Made by a program: the position numbers and the translations under genes
Notes under the pieces: model-generated
What the model was told of the DNA's origin: nothing
The model's database searches: none
What the model saw: only the letters and a program-made list of their open reading frames with translations
Assembly: GCF_051297175.1 (NCBI RefSeq)
Contig: NZ_JBINNY010000001.1
Coordinates: 682,001-746,000, forward strand
Direction of reading: 5' to 3'
Source: Dryocola sp051297175
GTDB lineage: Bacteria > Pseudomonadota > Gammaproteobacteria > Enterobacterales > Enterobacteriaceae
DNA length: 64,000 nucleotides
Shown here: one piece after another, positions 35,447-43,862 of the stretch
Layout of the letters: each line of letters starts with the position of its first letter
Position numbering within the stretch: the stretch's first letter is position 1

Positions 35447-36880
35447 ATGTCCGGATTTAAAGAAGGATTTCTGTGGGGCGGCGCGGTGGCGGCGCATCAG
35501 CTGGAAGGCGGCTGGAAAGAGGGCGGCAAGGGGATAAGCGTTGCTGACGTGATGACCGCCGGGGCGCACGGCGTGCCGCGTGAGATTACCGACGGCGTAC
35601 TGCCGGGAAAAAACTACCCCAACCATGAGGCTATCGACTTTTATCACCGCTATAAAGAAGACATCGCGCTGTTCGCCGAGATGGGCTTCAAATGCTTCCG
35701 CACTTCCATAGCCTGGACACGTATCTTCCCGCTGGGCGACGAGCAGGAGCCGAACGAGGCGGGCCTGCGGTTCTATGACGACCTGTTTGACGAGTGCCGG
35801 AAGCACGGCATTGAGCCGGTCATCACCCTGTCGCACTTTGAGATGCCTTATCACCTGGTGACCGAGTACGGCGGCTGGCGTAACCGCAGGCTTATCGACT
35901 TCTTCGTGCGCTTTGCCAAAGTGGTGTTTACCCGCTATCAGCACAAGGTGAAGTACTGGATGACCTTTAACGAGATCAATAACCAGGCTAACTTCCACGA
36001 GGATTTCGCGCCGTTTACCAACTCCGGGCTGAAGTATGAGCCGGGCGAAGACCGCGAGCCGGTGATGTTCCAGGCCTCGCACTACGAGCTGGTGGCAAGC
36101 GCCCTGGCGGTACGTGCGGCGCGCGAGATCAACCCCGATCTGCAAATTGGCTGCATGATCGCCATGTGCCCGATCTACCCGCTGACCTGTGCGCCAAACG
36201 ATATGATGATGGCGATGAACGCCATGCACCGCCGCTACTGGTTCACCGACGTGCACGTGCGCGGTAGGTATCCGCAGCATCTGCTGAACTACTTCAAACG
36301 CCGTGGCTTTGAGCTGGATATCACCGATGCGGACCTGGCCGCGCTCGAGCAGGGCCGCGTGGACTACATCGGCTTTAGCTACTACATGTCGTTCGCAACC
36401 AAAGCGACGGACGATAACCCGCAGCTCGACTACGATGAATCCACGAGCCTTGTCTCTAACCCGTATGTGCAGAAGTCTGACTGGGGCTGGCAGATTGACC
36501 CGGTCGGCCTGCGCTATTCGCTGAACTGGTTCTGGGACCACTATCAGCTGCCGCTGTTTATCGTCGAAAATGGCTTCGGCGCAATCGACGTGGCGCAGGC
36601 GGACGGCTCGGTGGACGACCAGTACCGCATCGACTATATGGCCAACCACATCGCCGAGATGAAAAAAGCGGTGGTCGAGGACGGCGTGGACCTGATGGGC
36701 TATACGCCGTGGGGATGCATCGACCTGGTTTCCGCAGGAACCGGCGAAATGAAAAAGCGCTACGGCCTGATTTACGTCGATAAAGACAACGAAGGGAACG
36801 GAACCCTGAAGCGCAGCCGCAAAAAATCCTTCGGCTGGTATAAAAAAGTGATTGCCAGCAACGGGGAAGATTTAGGTTAA
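35447..36880 (+). CDS. bglA: 6-phospho-beta-glucosidase, GH1 (BglA-like)
   Basis: Cytoplasmic GH1 enzyme of 477 residues from the ATG at 35447 (MSGFKEGFLWGGAVAAHQLE; GAGGGAAAGAG upstream). The acid/base is in WMTFNEINNQ and the nucleophile in FIVENGFGAID. The 6-phospho signature is near the end (SAGTGEMKKRYGLIYVD). It is close to E. coli BglA and about as long as AscB encoded 15 kb away, but diverged from it. No PTS gene adjoins it, so it must use sugars imported elsewhere, for example by AscF. A small GGCCGC/GCGGCC hairpin (35409-35426) lies in its leader. Confidence 0.88.
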   Translation: MSGFKEGFLWGGAVAAHQLEGGWKEGGKGISVADVMTAGAHGVPREITDGVLPGKNYPNHEAIDFYHRYKEDIALFAEMGFKCFRTSIAWTRIFPLGDEQEPNEAGLRFYDDLFDECRKHGIEPVITLSHFEMPYHLVTEYGGWRNRRLIDFFVRFAKVVFTRYQHKVKYWMTFNEINNQANFHEDFAPFTNSGLKYEPGEDREPVMFQASHYELVASALAVRAAREINPDLQIGCMIAMCPIYPLTCAPNDMMMAMNAMHRRYWFTDVHVRGRYPQHLLNYFKRRGFELDITDADLAALEQGRVDYIGFSYYMSFATKATDDNPQLDYDESTSLVSNPYVQKSDWGWQIDPVGLRYSLNWFWDHYQLPLFIVENGFGAIDVAQADGSVDDQYRIDYMANHIAEMKKAVVEDGVDLMGYTPWGCIDLVSAGTGEMKKRYGLIYVDKDNEGNGTLKRSRKKSFGWYKKVIASNGEDLG

Positions 36881-36890
36881 GTTGAATTTG

Positions 36891-36917
36891 ATGAGCCACT
36901 TGTCGATGAGTGGCTCA
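36891..36917. terminator. Hairpin between convergent bglA and acetyltransferase genes
   Basis: TGAGCCACT/AGTGGCTCA stem with a short loop, followed by TTATTA. A likely bidirectional terminator. Confidence 0.65.
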
Positions 36918-36933
36918 TTATTACCGTGCAGGT

Positions 36934-37716
36934 TTATAGCGCAGCTAATCCGCGAGCGATATTGATTTTATTAAAGTCGAATTTCTCAATTTCGTTATTC
37001 GCTATTTTGGCTTTCATTGTAGTAATGAACTGCTCGATGTCAGTCGCCGTACTAAAGGGCGGCAGATCGACGAAGTTATAATCCCACCACTTGATGGCTA
37101 AAAGCGCGTTAATTTGTTCTTCGCTAAAGCGATACTTTATTATCCTGGCGGGTACGCCGCCTACAATGGCATAGGGAGGTACATGGTTAGTCACCACCGA
37201 ATTGGCGGCAATAATGGCTCCGTCGCCAATCATAATCCCACCTTTGATTACCGCATTGCCACCAATCCACACGTCGTTGCCGATTGTCGGCGGGGGCAGG
37301 GTATTGTCGTACTCCAGCAGGCCCAGCTCGCGGCCAAACTCGGCTCTGGCTATTTCCTGGAACGCTTTGTTATAGGTTACGGGGCTGGTGGTGAAACGGG
37401 TAACCGGGTGCTGCGAACCCATCAAGGTTACGCCCGCCGCGATGCTACAGTAGCGACCGATTCTGACATTATTGGCAAGCCTGCTACAGGAATAAGAGAA
37501 CGCGCCAGAAGTACAAAAGCTTGCGTGCGGCATACAGGAATAAAGTTCGGCAAATACATCGCTTTTAAAAGTGATTTTAGTGCCTTTTTTTAACAGCAAT
37601 AAATTCCGCTTTTTATAAACGGCTTTCTTTCTACCCGGAAACTCCAGGTAAACTTTGTTATCCCTTAAATATTCTTCATGTGCTCTCTTCCATCTGAAGC
37701 TTACTGGATAATCCAT
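36934..37716 (-). CDS. CatB-related O-acetyltransferase (hexapeptide left-handed beta-helix)
   Basis: Cytoplasmic 260-residue acyltransferase. The core (about 80-200) shows hexapeptide repeats (NVRIGRYCSIAAGVTLMG, PPTIGNDVWIGGNAVIKGG, IGDGAIIAANSVVTNHVPPYAIVGGVPARIIKYRF) and the catalytic histidine of the xenobiotic/CatB group in GSQHPV. An N-terminal segment of about 60 residues, rich in Lys and Arg, is outside the core. Such enzymes acetylate surface sugars or chloramphenicol-like alcohols; nothing nearby gives the substrate. The AT-rich composition contrasts with the flanking genes and suggests transfer. The start ATG at 37716 has no strong ribosome-binding site. Confidence 0.82.
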   Translation of the reverse strand: MDYPVSFRWKRAHEEYLRDNKVYLEFPGRKKAVYKKRNLLLLKKGTKITFKSDVFAELYSCMPHASFCTSGAFSYSCSRLANNVRIGRYCSIAAGVTLMGSQHPVTRFTTSPVTYNKAFQEIARAEFGRELGLLEYDNTLPPPTIGNDVWIGGNAVIKGGIMIGDGAIIAANSVVTNHVPPYAIVGGVPARIIKYRFSEEQINALLAIKWWDYNFVDLPPFSTATDIEQFITTMKAKIANNEIEKFDFNKINIARGLAAL

Positions 37717-37968
37717 TAATATTTACCTGCTGCTGAAATGAGTCGATGGTGCCGAAATTTGCGCGTAAGTATAGCGTAAGAAATCACAATTCCGAATATC
37801 GATCGGCCGCCGCTGCCTGCTCGCTTGCATAAACTTTCCTGACTTAAGCGATACAGGCCACAGAACGTGGCTCTTCCCGCTGCTCGCCCCTGATCCGGTT
37901 CATACTTATCGTTGGCAAAACACATCGGGCGCAATGCCCGGCAATCATGACAACAGGCAGGCTAAGCT

Positions 37969-38442
37969 ATGGCTAAAAACACTATCTGTATTTGGTACGA
38001 TCGCGATGCGGAAGAGGCCGCTCGTTTCTACGCCGCGACCTTTCCGGACAGCAGCGTGGGGGCCGTTATTCCTGCGCCCGGCGATTATCCGGACGGCAAG
38101 GCTGGCGACACTATCGTTGTTGAATTTACCGTCGTGGGCGTAGCCTGTATCGGCCTCAACGGCGGGCCGCATTTCAAACACAGCGAAGCCTTTTCGTTTC
38201 AGATAGCCACCGACGACCAGCAGGAAACGGACCGCTACTGGAACGCCATCGTCGACAACGGCGGCCAGGAAAGCGAATGCGGCTGGTGCAAAGATAAATG
38301 GGGCGTCAGCTGGCAAATTACCCCGCGCGTGCTGACCGACGCCCTCGCCACGGGCGGCGATACCGCCACGCGCGCGTTCGGTGCGATGATGTCGATGAAG
38401 AAAATTGACGTTGCCGCTATCGAAGCGGCGATACGGGGTTGA
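37969..38442 (+). CDS. VOC/PhnB-like glyoxalase-fold protein
   Basis: 157-residue cytoplasmic protein of the PhnB-like group in the vicinal oxygen chelate superfamily (Pfam name '3-dmu-9_3-mt'). Family features are the N-terminal ICIWYDRDAEEAARFYAATFPDS, TIVVEFTVVGVACIGLNGGP, EAFSFQIATDDQQETDRYWNAI, CGWCKDKWGVSWQITP and a late MSMKKIDVAAIEAA. No function is established for this group. It stands alone between the acetyltransferase gene and a repeat. Confidence 0.85.
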   Translation: MAKNTICIWYDRDAEEAARFYAATFPDSSVGAVIPAPGDYPDGKAGDTIVVEFTVVGVACIGLNGGPHFKHSEAFSFQIATDDQQETDRYWNAIVDNGGQESECGWCKDKWGVSWQITPRVLTDALATGGDTATRAFGAMMSMKKIDVAAIEAAIRG

Positions 38443-38457
38443 TTGGGGAGGGCCAAG

Positions 38458-38483
38458 TGGTGGATGGCGCTTATCCACCCTAC
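38458..38483. repeat. Partial palindromic repeat of the 77-bp family
   Basis: GTGGTGGATGGCGCTTATCCACCCTAC region, the reverse complement of the left arm of the element at 8518, with an internal dyad GTGGAT/ATCCAC. Confidence 0.65.
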
Positions 38484-38523
38484 GAGGTTGTAGCCAATTG
38501 TTCGCCACTCAAAAATGACGCAA

Positions 38524-38552
38524 TAAAAAAGCCACTTCGTTAGAAGTGGCTT
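38524..38552 (-). terminator. Terminator of the tRNA-Ile gene
   Basis: AAGCCACTTC/GAAGTGGCTT stem with loop GTTA; on the minus strand it is followed by TTTTTT. It lies 27 bases after the tRNA CCA end. Confidence 0.85.
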
Positions 38553-38578
38553 AATCATATGATTTTAAAGCTAAAATT

Positions 38579-38654
38579 TGGTGGCCCCTGCTGGACTTGA
38601 ACCAGCGACCAAGCGATTATGAGTCGCCTGCTCTAACCACTGAGCTAAGGGGCC
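38579..38654 (-). tRNA. ileX: tRNA-Ile (CAU, AUA-reading after lysidine modification)
   Basis: 76 nt including an encoded CCA. On the minus strand it begins GGCCCCTTAGCTCAGTGG and has anticodon loop CTCATAA (CAU), T-arm GGTTCAAGTCC and a 3' end pairing GGGGCC with the acceptor. It matches E. coli ileX, whose anticodon C34 is converted to lysidine by TilS so that it reads AUA. Its position next to mug also agrees with E. coli. Confidence 0.95.
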
Positions 38655-38780
38655 GTGGCGCAGGATTATAATGGAACTTCGGGCTGCAATCCAGCATATA
38701 CGTTATATGTGCTGGTTTTATAAACAACGCCTAATCAATCTCTTATACTTACTTTAAGATTTATAACGACGGGAAATGTC

Positions 38781-39287
38781 ATGATTAGCGATATCCTTCA
38801 ACCTGGGCTGCGCGTGGTGTTTTGCGGCATCAATCCCGGCAAGTCTTCGGCGCATACCGGCTTCCATTTTGCGCATCCCGGCAATCGATTCTGGAAGACG
38901 ATTCATCTTGCCGGTTTTACCGAACGCCTGCTTAAGCCGGAAGAAGAGCGACATCTGCTTGATACTCGCTGTGGGATCACCATGCTTGTTGAGCGCCCTA
39001 CGGTTCAGGCCAGCGAGGTGGGACTGCACGAGCTGCGTGCCGGCGGGCGCGAGCTGGTGACGAAGATGCAGGACTATCAGCCGATGACGCTTGCCGTGCT
39101 GGGCAAGCAGGCTTTTGAGCAGGCGTTTAGCCAGCGCGGTGCGAAGTGGGGGAGGCAGAACATCACCATTGGCGATACCGAGGTGTGGATTTTACCGAAC
39201 CCTAGCGGGTTGAATCGTGCGACGCTGGATAAGCTTGTCGAGTCTTATCGGGAGCTTGAGGAGTCTTTAACGGCGCGGGGGCGGTAG
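38781..39287 (+). CDS. mug: Mug, G/U(T) mismatch-specific DNA glycosylase
   Basis: 168-residue cytoplasmic base-excision repair enzyme, the same length as E. coli Mug. Motif 1 is VVFCGINPGKSSAHTG with the asparagine that activates water, and motif 2 is NPSGLNRAT, the intercalation wedge. HPGNRFWK is also present. It removes uracil and ethenocytosine opposite guanine. It is convergent with rpoD across an intergenic repeat. Confidence 0.95.
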   Translation: MISDILQPGLRVVFCGINPGKSSAHTGFHFAHPGNRFWKTIHLAGFTERLLKPEEERHLLDTRCGITMLVERPTVQASEVGLHELRAGGRELVTKMQDYQPMTLAVLGKQAFEQAFSQRGAKWGRQNITIGDTEVWILPNPSGLNRATLDKLVESYRELEESLTARGR

Positions 39288-39310
39288 TAGCGAGATAAAC
39301 GGGTGAAATT

Positions 39311-39359
39311 CCCTCACCCCGGCCCTCTCCCCAGGAAAGGGAGAAAGACGGGATGAGGG
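39311..39359. repeat. Intergenic inverted repeat between mug and rpoD
   Basis: Begins CCCTCACCCCGGCCCTCTCC and ends GGGATGAGGG, with CTCCC/GGGAG inside. It is a short palindromic element of a type seen often between enterobacterial genes and may end both convergent transcripts. Confidence 0.65.
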
Positions 39360-39370
39360 GAGTGGACGAA

Positions 39371-41209
39371 TTAATCGTCCAGGAAGCTACGCAGCACTTC
39401 AGAGCGGCTTGGGTGGCGCAGTTTGCGCAGAGCCTTCGCTTCGATCTGACGGATACGTTCGCGGGTAACGTCGAACTGTTTACCCACTTCTTCCAGCGTG
39501 TGGTCGGTATTCATATCGATACCGAAACGCATACGCAGGACTTTCGCTTCACGAGCGGTCAGGCCTGCCAGCACGTCGTGCGTGGCAGAGCGCAGGCTTT
39601 CAGAAGTTGCAGAATCCAGCGGCAGCTCGAGGGTGGTATCCTCGATGAAATCACCCAGATGCGAATCTTCATCGTCGCCGATTGGCGTTTCCATGGAGAT
39701 TGGCTCTTTTGCTATTTTCAGCACTTTACGGATTTTGTCTTCCGGCATCAGCATGCGTTCAGCCAGCTCTTCCGGCGTAGGTTCGCGGCCCATCTCTTGC
39801 AGCATCTGGCGCGAAATACGGTTGAGCTTGTTGATTGTCTCAATCATATGCACCGGAATACGGATGGTACGCGCCTGGTCGGCGATGGAGCGGGTGATAG
39901 CCTGACGGATCCACCAGGTCGCATAAGTTGAGAACTTATAACCACGGCGATATTCAAACTTATCAACGGCTTTCATCAGGCCGATGTTACCTTCCTGAAT
40001 CAGGTCGAGGAACTGCAGACCACGGTTGGTGTATTTCTTGGCGATAGAAATAACCAGACGTAAGTTCGCTTCCACCATCTCTTTCTTCGCACGGCGGGCT
40101 TTCGCTTCACCGATAGACATGCGACGGTTGATGTCCTTAACCTGCTCGATGGTCAGGCCGGTTTCTTCTTCAATCTGCTGCAGTTTTTGCAGGCTGCGGT
40201 GCACGTCGTCAGACACGTCACGCAGTTTTTCAGACCACGGCTTGTTCATGGCGATGGCAGCGTTGAACCAGGTTTCGCTGGTTTCGTTGCCGGTGAACAG
40301 CGTGATGAAGTTTTTCTTCGGCATTTTGCACTGTTCAACACACAGCTTCATGATGATACGTTCTTGCGTACGAACGCGGTCCATCATGACGCGCATGCTG
40401 TTTACCAGGTAGTCGAACTGCTTCGGCACCAGGCGGAACTGTTTGAAGACTTCGGACAGCTGAAGGATCTCGGCGGCGGCGTCTGCATGAGCGCGGCCCT
40501 TCGCTTTGATGGTGTCGCGCGTTCTTTCGTACTGGGTACGCAGTTCGCTGAATTTCTCGCGCGCTAACTCCGGATCGATGCTGTTGTCATCTTCGGCGTC
40601 GTCGTCGTCATCGTCCTCTTCGTCATCATCACTGTTTTCTTCGCTGGTAAGCTCAGAACCAATGTGTGTGGCGGTCGGGGCCAAATCTTCTTCTGCATTA
40701 GGATCAACGAAACCGGTGATCAGATCGGTCAGGCGAACTTCTTCGGCTTCGACGCGATCGTACTGTTCCAGCAGATAAGTGATCGCTTCCGGATATTCGG
40801 CAACGGAGCACTGAACCTGGTTGATACCGTCTTCGATACGCTTCGCAATATCGATTTCACCCTCACGGGTTAACAGCTCAACGGTACCCATTTCACGCAT
40901 GTACATGCGAACCGGGTCGGTGGTGCGCCCGATTTCGGATTCTACGCTGGACAGCACCTGTGCGGCTGCTTCTTCCGCATCTTCATCGGTGTTGTTTGAG
41001 TTTTCAGCAAGCAACAGGTCATCGGCGTCAGGTGCTTCTTCCATCACCTGAATGCCCATGTCATTGATCATTTGGATGATGTCTTCGATCTGATCGGAGT
41101 CGACGATATCTTCCGGCAGATGGTCATTGACCTCAGCATAGGTCAGATAGCCTTGCTCCTTACCACGTTGGACAAGAAGTTTCAGCTGTGACTGCGGGTT
41201 TTGCTCCAT
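39371..41209 (-). CDS. rpoD: RpoD, primary sigma factor sigma-70
   Basis: 612-residue sigma factor that directs RNA polymerase to housekeeping promoters. The start MEQNPQSQLKLLVQRG (41209) opens region 1.1. An acidic non-conserved insert follows (DDDEEDDDDDDAED), then region 1.2 (DPVRMYMREMG, earlier in sequence), region 2 (GNIGLMKAVDKFEYRRGYKFSTYATWW in two parts), region 3 and region 4 with the -35 helix-turn-helix (TLEEVGKQFDVTRERIRQIEAKALRKLRHP). It is nearly identical to E. coli RpoD (613). It is the last gene of the rpsU-dnaG-rpoD operon. Confidence 0.98.
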   Translation of the reverse strand: MEQNPQSQLKLLVQRGKEQGYLTYAEVNDHLPEDIVDSDQIEDIIQMINDMGIQVMEEAPDADDLLLAENSNNTDEDAEEAAAQVLSSVESEIGRTTDPVRMYMREMGTVELLTREGEIDIAKRIEDGINQVQCSVAEYPEAITYLLEQYDRVEAEEVRLTDLITGFVDPNAEEDLAPTATHIGSELTSEENSDDDEEDDDDDDAEDDNSIDPELAREKFSELRTQYERTRDTIKAKGRAHADAAAEILQLSEVFKQFRLVPKQFDYLVNSMRVMMDRVRTQERIIMKLCVEQCKMPKKNFITLFTGNETSETWFNAAIAMNKPWSEKLRDVSDDVHRSLQKLQQIEEETGLTIEQVKDINRRMSIGEAKARRAKKEMVEANLRLVISIAKKYTNRGLQFLDLIQEGNIGLMKAVDKFEYRRGYKFSTYATWWIRQAITRSIADQARTIRIPVHMIETINKLNRISRQMLQEMGREPTPEELAERMLMPEDKIRKVLKIAKEPISMETPIGDDEDSHLGDFIEDTTLELPLDSATSESLRSATHDVLAGLTAREAKVLRMRFGIDMNTDHTLEEVGKQFDVTRERIRQIEAKALRKLRHPSRSEVLRSFLDD

Positions 41210-41361
41210 AAGACGGTATCCACACTTCAGTATTAGGGTTGTGTCGGTAGGCGTTGCCGCCAACAATAACGTAACGAGGGCTGTTTATTTTTATGCCGCA
41301 GCCCGTCCGTGCGGCGTTCGGGTTTGACCCGATCAATGTTCGGCAGTTAAGCCGCGAGTAT

Positions 41362-43107
41362 TTACTTTTTCGCGCGTGATTCTGTTATCACGCGGACTTC
41401 CTCACGCTCCGCAGGCGTTAAGCCCGTCGTTCTGGAGCGTGCCATTAATTCTTCAAACCTCAGCTCGAGCACGGAGTCAAACATATGCTCCAGCGCGTCG
41501 GTGAACGTTTTTTCCGCAATGTCCTTATCTGCTATATCGTCCCAGGCCGACAGTTTTTCAAGGGTAGCGGCTTCATTTGTGCCGCGATAGTGCTCTAAAA
41601 GCTGTCCTGTGCTCAGGCCTGGCTGGGCCAGACAGGTATTTACCAAATCGATAAATAGCTTCAGCCCCGGCAGCTTCGCCTCTTCCAAACCGTTTAACGG
41701 TGGAACAGAGGGAGCCAGCTCTGGATTTTGTACCAGCAGTCCTATCAGTATACGCATGGTTGTGCGTTTTAGCTGTGGAGCCGGGCGCGGCGTACCGCTT
41801 TCCGCGAGCTTTGGCATCAGCTTTTCAAGCTGGCTGTCGTCCAGAATGCCGAGTTTGTTGCCCAGCTCCTGACGCAGATAAATGCGCAAAGTTTCACCAG
41901 GTACCTGACTAATCAGGGGTAATGCCAGCGTGCTAAGGCGCGCGCGACCATCCGGTGAACTCAAATCGACCTGTGGCATCAGGCTATTAAAAAGAAACGT
42001 CGAAAGCGGTTGAGCATGTTCCATTCGCGCTTCAAAGGCTTCTTTTCCTTCTTTACGTACCAGCGTGTCCGGGTCTTCACCGTCCGGCAGGAACATAAAG
42101 CGTAGCTGACGGCCGTCCGTCATATACGGTAGTGCCGTTTCCAGCGCTCGCCATGCGGCGTCGCGTCCGGCGCGATCCCCGTCATAACAACACACGACGT
42201 TATCGGTTACCCGGAACAGCAGCTGGATATGGTCGGCGGTGGTTGAGGTGCCCAGTGACGCAACGGCGTAAGAAATGCCATATTGCGCGAGGGCCACCAC
42301 GTCCATATAACCTTCGACCACCAACAGGCGCGCCGGTTCCGGCTGGCTCTGCTGGGCTTCATACAGGCCGTAAAGCTGGCGGCCTTTATGGAAAATATCG
42401 GTTTCCGGGGAGTTCAGGTACTTCGGCAGGGCATCGCCCAGCACGCGGCCACCAAAACCAATTACCCGGCCTCGCTTATCGCGGATGGGGAACATCACCC
42501 TTTCGCGGAAGCGATCGTAACTGCGACCCTGATCGTTGGTCACCAGCATGCCTGCATCCGTCAGTGCCTGACGATTCTCGGCATTACCGCCAAAACGCTT
42601 TAACGCGTTATCCCAGCCGGGAGGGGCAAAACCGATAGCAAAATGCTTGATGACTTCTGCGCTTAACCCACGCTGTGCCAGATACTGGCGGGCAGGTTCC
42701 GCATTGTGTTGCGCCAGGGATTGCTGATAAAAGGCGTTAAGGCCGTCCATCAACTGATAAAGACTCTGCCGCTGATGGCGCTCGATCTGGCTTGGCCCGT
42801 TACCCGCTTCGTACGGCACTTCAAGGTTGTGCATGGCCGCCAGTTCTTCAACGCTTTCGACAAACTCAAGCTTGTCGTAGTTCATTAAAAAATCCAGCGC
42901 GTTGCCGTGCGCTCCGCATCCGAAGCAGTGGTAAAACTGTTTATCACCGTTTACGGTGAAAGAAGGGGTTTTTTCGTTATGGAACGGACAGCACGCATGG
43001 TAGTTCTTGCCTTGCTTCTTGAGCTTCACCCGGGCATCGATCAGATCGATGATGTCGGTGCGTGCCAGCAAGTCATTGATGAAAACACGTGGGATTCGTC
43101 CAGCCAT
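41362..43107 (-). CDS. dnaG: DnaG, DNA primase
   Basis: 581-residue primase that makes RNA primers at the replication fork, the same length as E. coli DnaG. The start is ATG 43107 (MAGRIPRVFINDLLARTDI). The N-terminal zinc finger is CCPFHNEKTPSF...CFGCGAHGNA; the TOPRIM catalytic core has LLVVEGYMDVVAL and CYDGDRAGRDAA; the C-terminal domain that binds DnaB ends ESRAKK. It is the middle gene of the macromolecular synthesis operon. The ribosome-binding site is weak, as known for E. coli dnaG, which keeps primase scarce. Confidence 0.98.
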   Translation of the reverse strand: MAGRIPRVFINDLLARTDIIDLIDARVKLKKQGKNYHACCPFHNEKTPSFTVNGDKQFYHCFGCGAHGNALDFLMNYDKLEFVESVEELAAMHNLEVPYEAGNGPSQIERHQRQSLYQLMDGLNAFYQQSLAQHNAEPARQYLAQRGLSAEVIKHFAIGFAPPGWDNALKRFGGNAENRQALTDAGMLVTNDQGRSYDRFRERVMFPIRDKRGRVIGFGGRVLGDALPKYLNSPETDIFHKGRQLYGLYEAQQSQPEPARLLVVEGYMDVVALAQYGISYAVASLGTSTTADHIQLLFRVTDNVVCCYDGDRAGRDAAWRALETALPYMTDGRQLRFMFLPDGEDPDTLVRKEGKEAFEARMEHAQPLSTFLFNSLMPQVDLSSPDGRARLSTLALPLISQVPGETLRIYLRQELGNKLGILDDSQLEKLMPKLAESGTPRPAPQLKRTTMRILIGLLVQNPELAPSVPPLNGLEEAKLPGLKLFIDLVNTCLAQPGLSTGQLLEHYRGTNEAATLEKLSAWDDIADKDIAEKTFTDALEHMFDSVLELRFEELMARSRTTGLTPAEREEVRVITESRAKK

Positions 43108-43191
43108 AGGCCCCGTTTGACCCCGTAAGTTGGTCTGCCGTTGACTTTGTAAGCTCACGCCAGAAACCTGAAGGGCAGGTCAGTTCATAAA

Positions 43192-43228
43192 CGAAAATAA
43201 GCCGCGCATTCCTTTCGGAAGCACGGCC
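43192..43228 (-). terminator. Attenuating terminator between rpsU and dnaG
   Basis: On the minus strand GCCGTGCTTCC...GGAATGCGCGGC forms a stem followed by TTATTTT. It corresponds to the internal terminator of the E. coli operon that lowers dnaG expression relative to rpsU. Confidence 0.8.
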
Positions 43229-43275
43229 TTTACAACTACAACTTGTCTGTTCCGAAGGGATGACCCTTCAGGGAA

Positions 43276-43497
<222 letters not shown>

Positions 43498-43559
43498 TCA
43501 CCTTTGATAAATTCGGTTTGCCGCTGACTGATGCGCCAGCTATTTCAAAATGGTGCGGA

Positions 43560-43589
43560 ATTTTACTGCAACTGCTGCTGCTTTGTAAA
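43560..43589 (-). promoter_or_regulatory. Sigma-70 promoter of rpsU-dnaG-rpoD
   Basis: On the minus strand TTTACA, 18 bases, TAAAAT. The surrounding sequence is like a known E. coli rpsU promoter. It lies about 70 bases upstream of rpsU. Confidence 0.7.
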
Positions 43590-43694
43590 GCACCGGACAA
43601 CCAGAAACCTGGCTTTTAAGGCCGGAATCTTCCAGGGGTGCGGATTATACACCACTCGAGGTTAAGATGTGAGCAAAGTTTTACAGCCGTATCC

Positions 43695-43793
43695 TTCGAG
43701 CTATAGCTGCGTTGGCTACACTCCCTCACCCCAGTCACTTACTGTAGTAAGCTCCTGGGGATTCACTCCCTTGCCGCGTTGCTCTGTCTCGAA
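43695..43793. repeat. MITE-like imperfect long inverted repeat in tsaD leader
   Basis: About 99 bases that fold back on themselves: outer arms TTCGAGnnnnAGCnnCGnnGGC on the left match the reverse complement of the right arm (CTCGAA end), with an inner dyad CCCCAG...CTGGGG (43729-43760) and ACTTAC/GTAAG at the tip. It is like short non-coding palindromic elements common in enterobacterial intergenic regions. A 61-codon frame over it (43669-43854) is not a gene. It lies between the rpsU promoter and tsaD. Confidence 0.7.
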
Positions 43794-43862
43794 TGCTCCA
43801 GGCTATACAAGTGATGCCGGGGAGCATAAACTTCGCCGCAAGACTGTGAGGTAGAGAAAGCC

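Noticed and set aside
38579..38654. tRNA gene as an attachment site for an integrated island
   Set aside because: No integrase gene and no second copy of the tRNA 3' end are seen in the flanking accessory block.
43669..43854. 61-codon plus-strand frame before tsaD
   Set aside because: It lies over the long imperfect hairpin, has no ribosome-binding site and no recognisable protein sequence.
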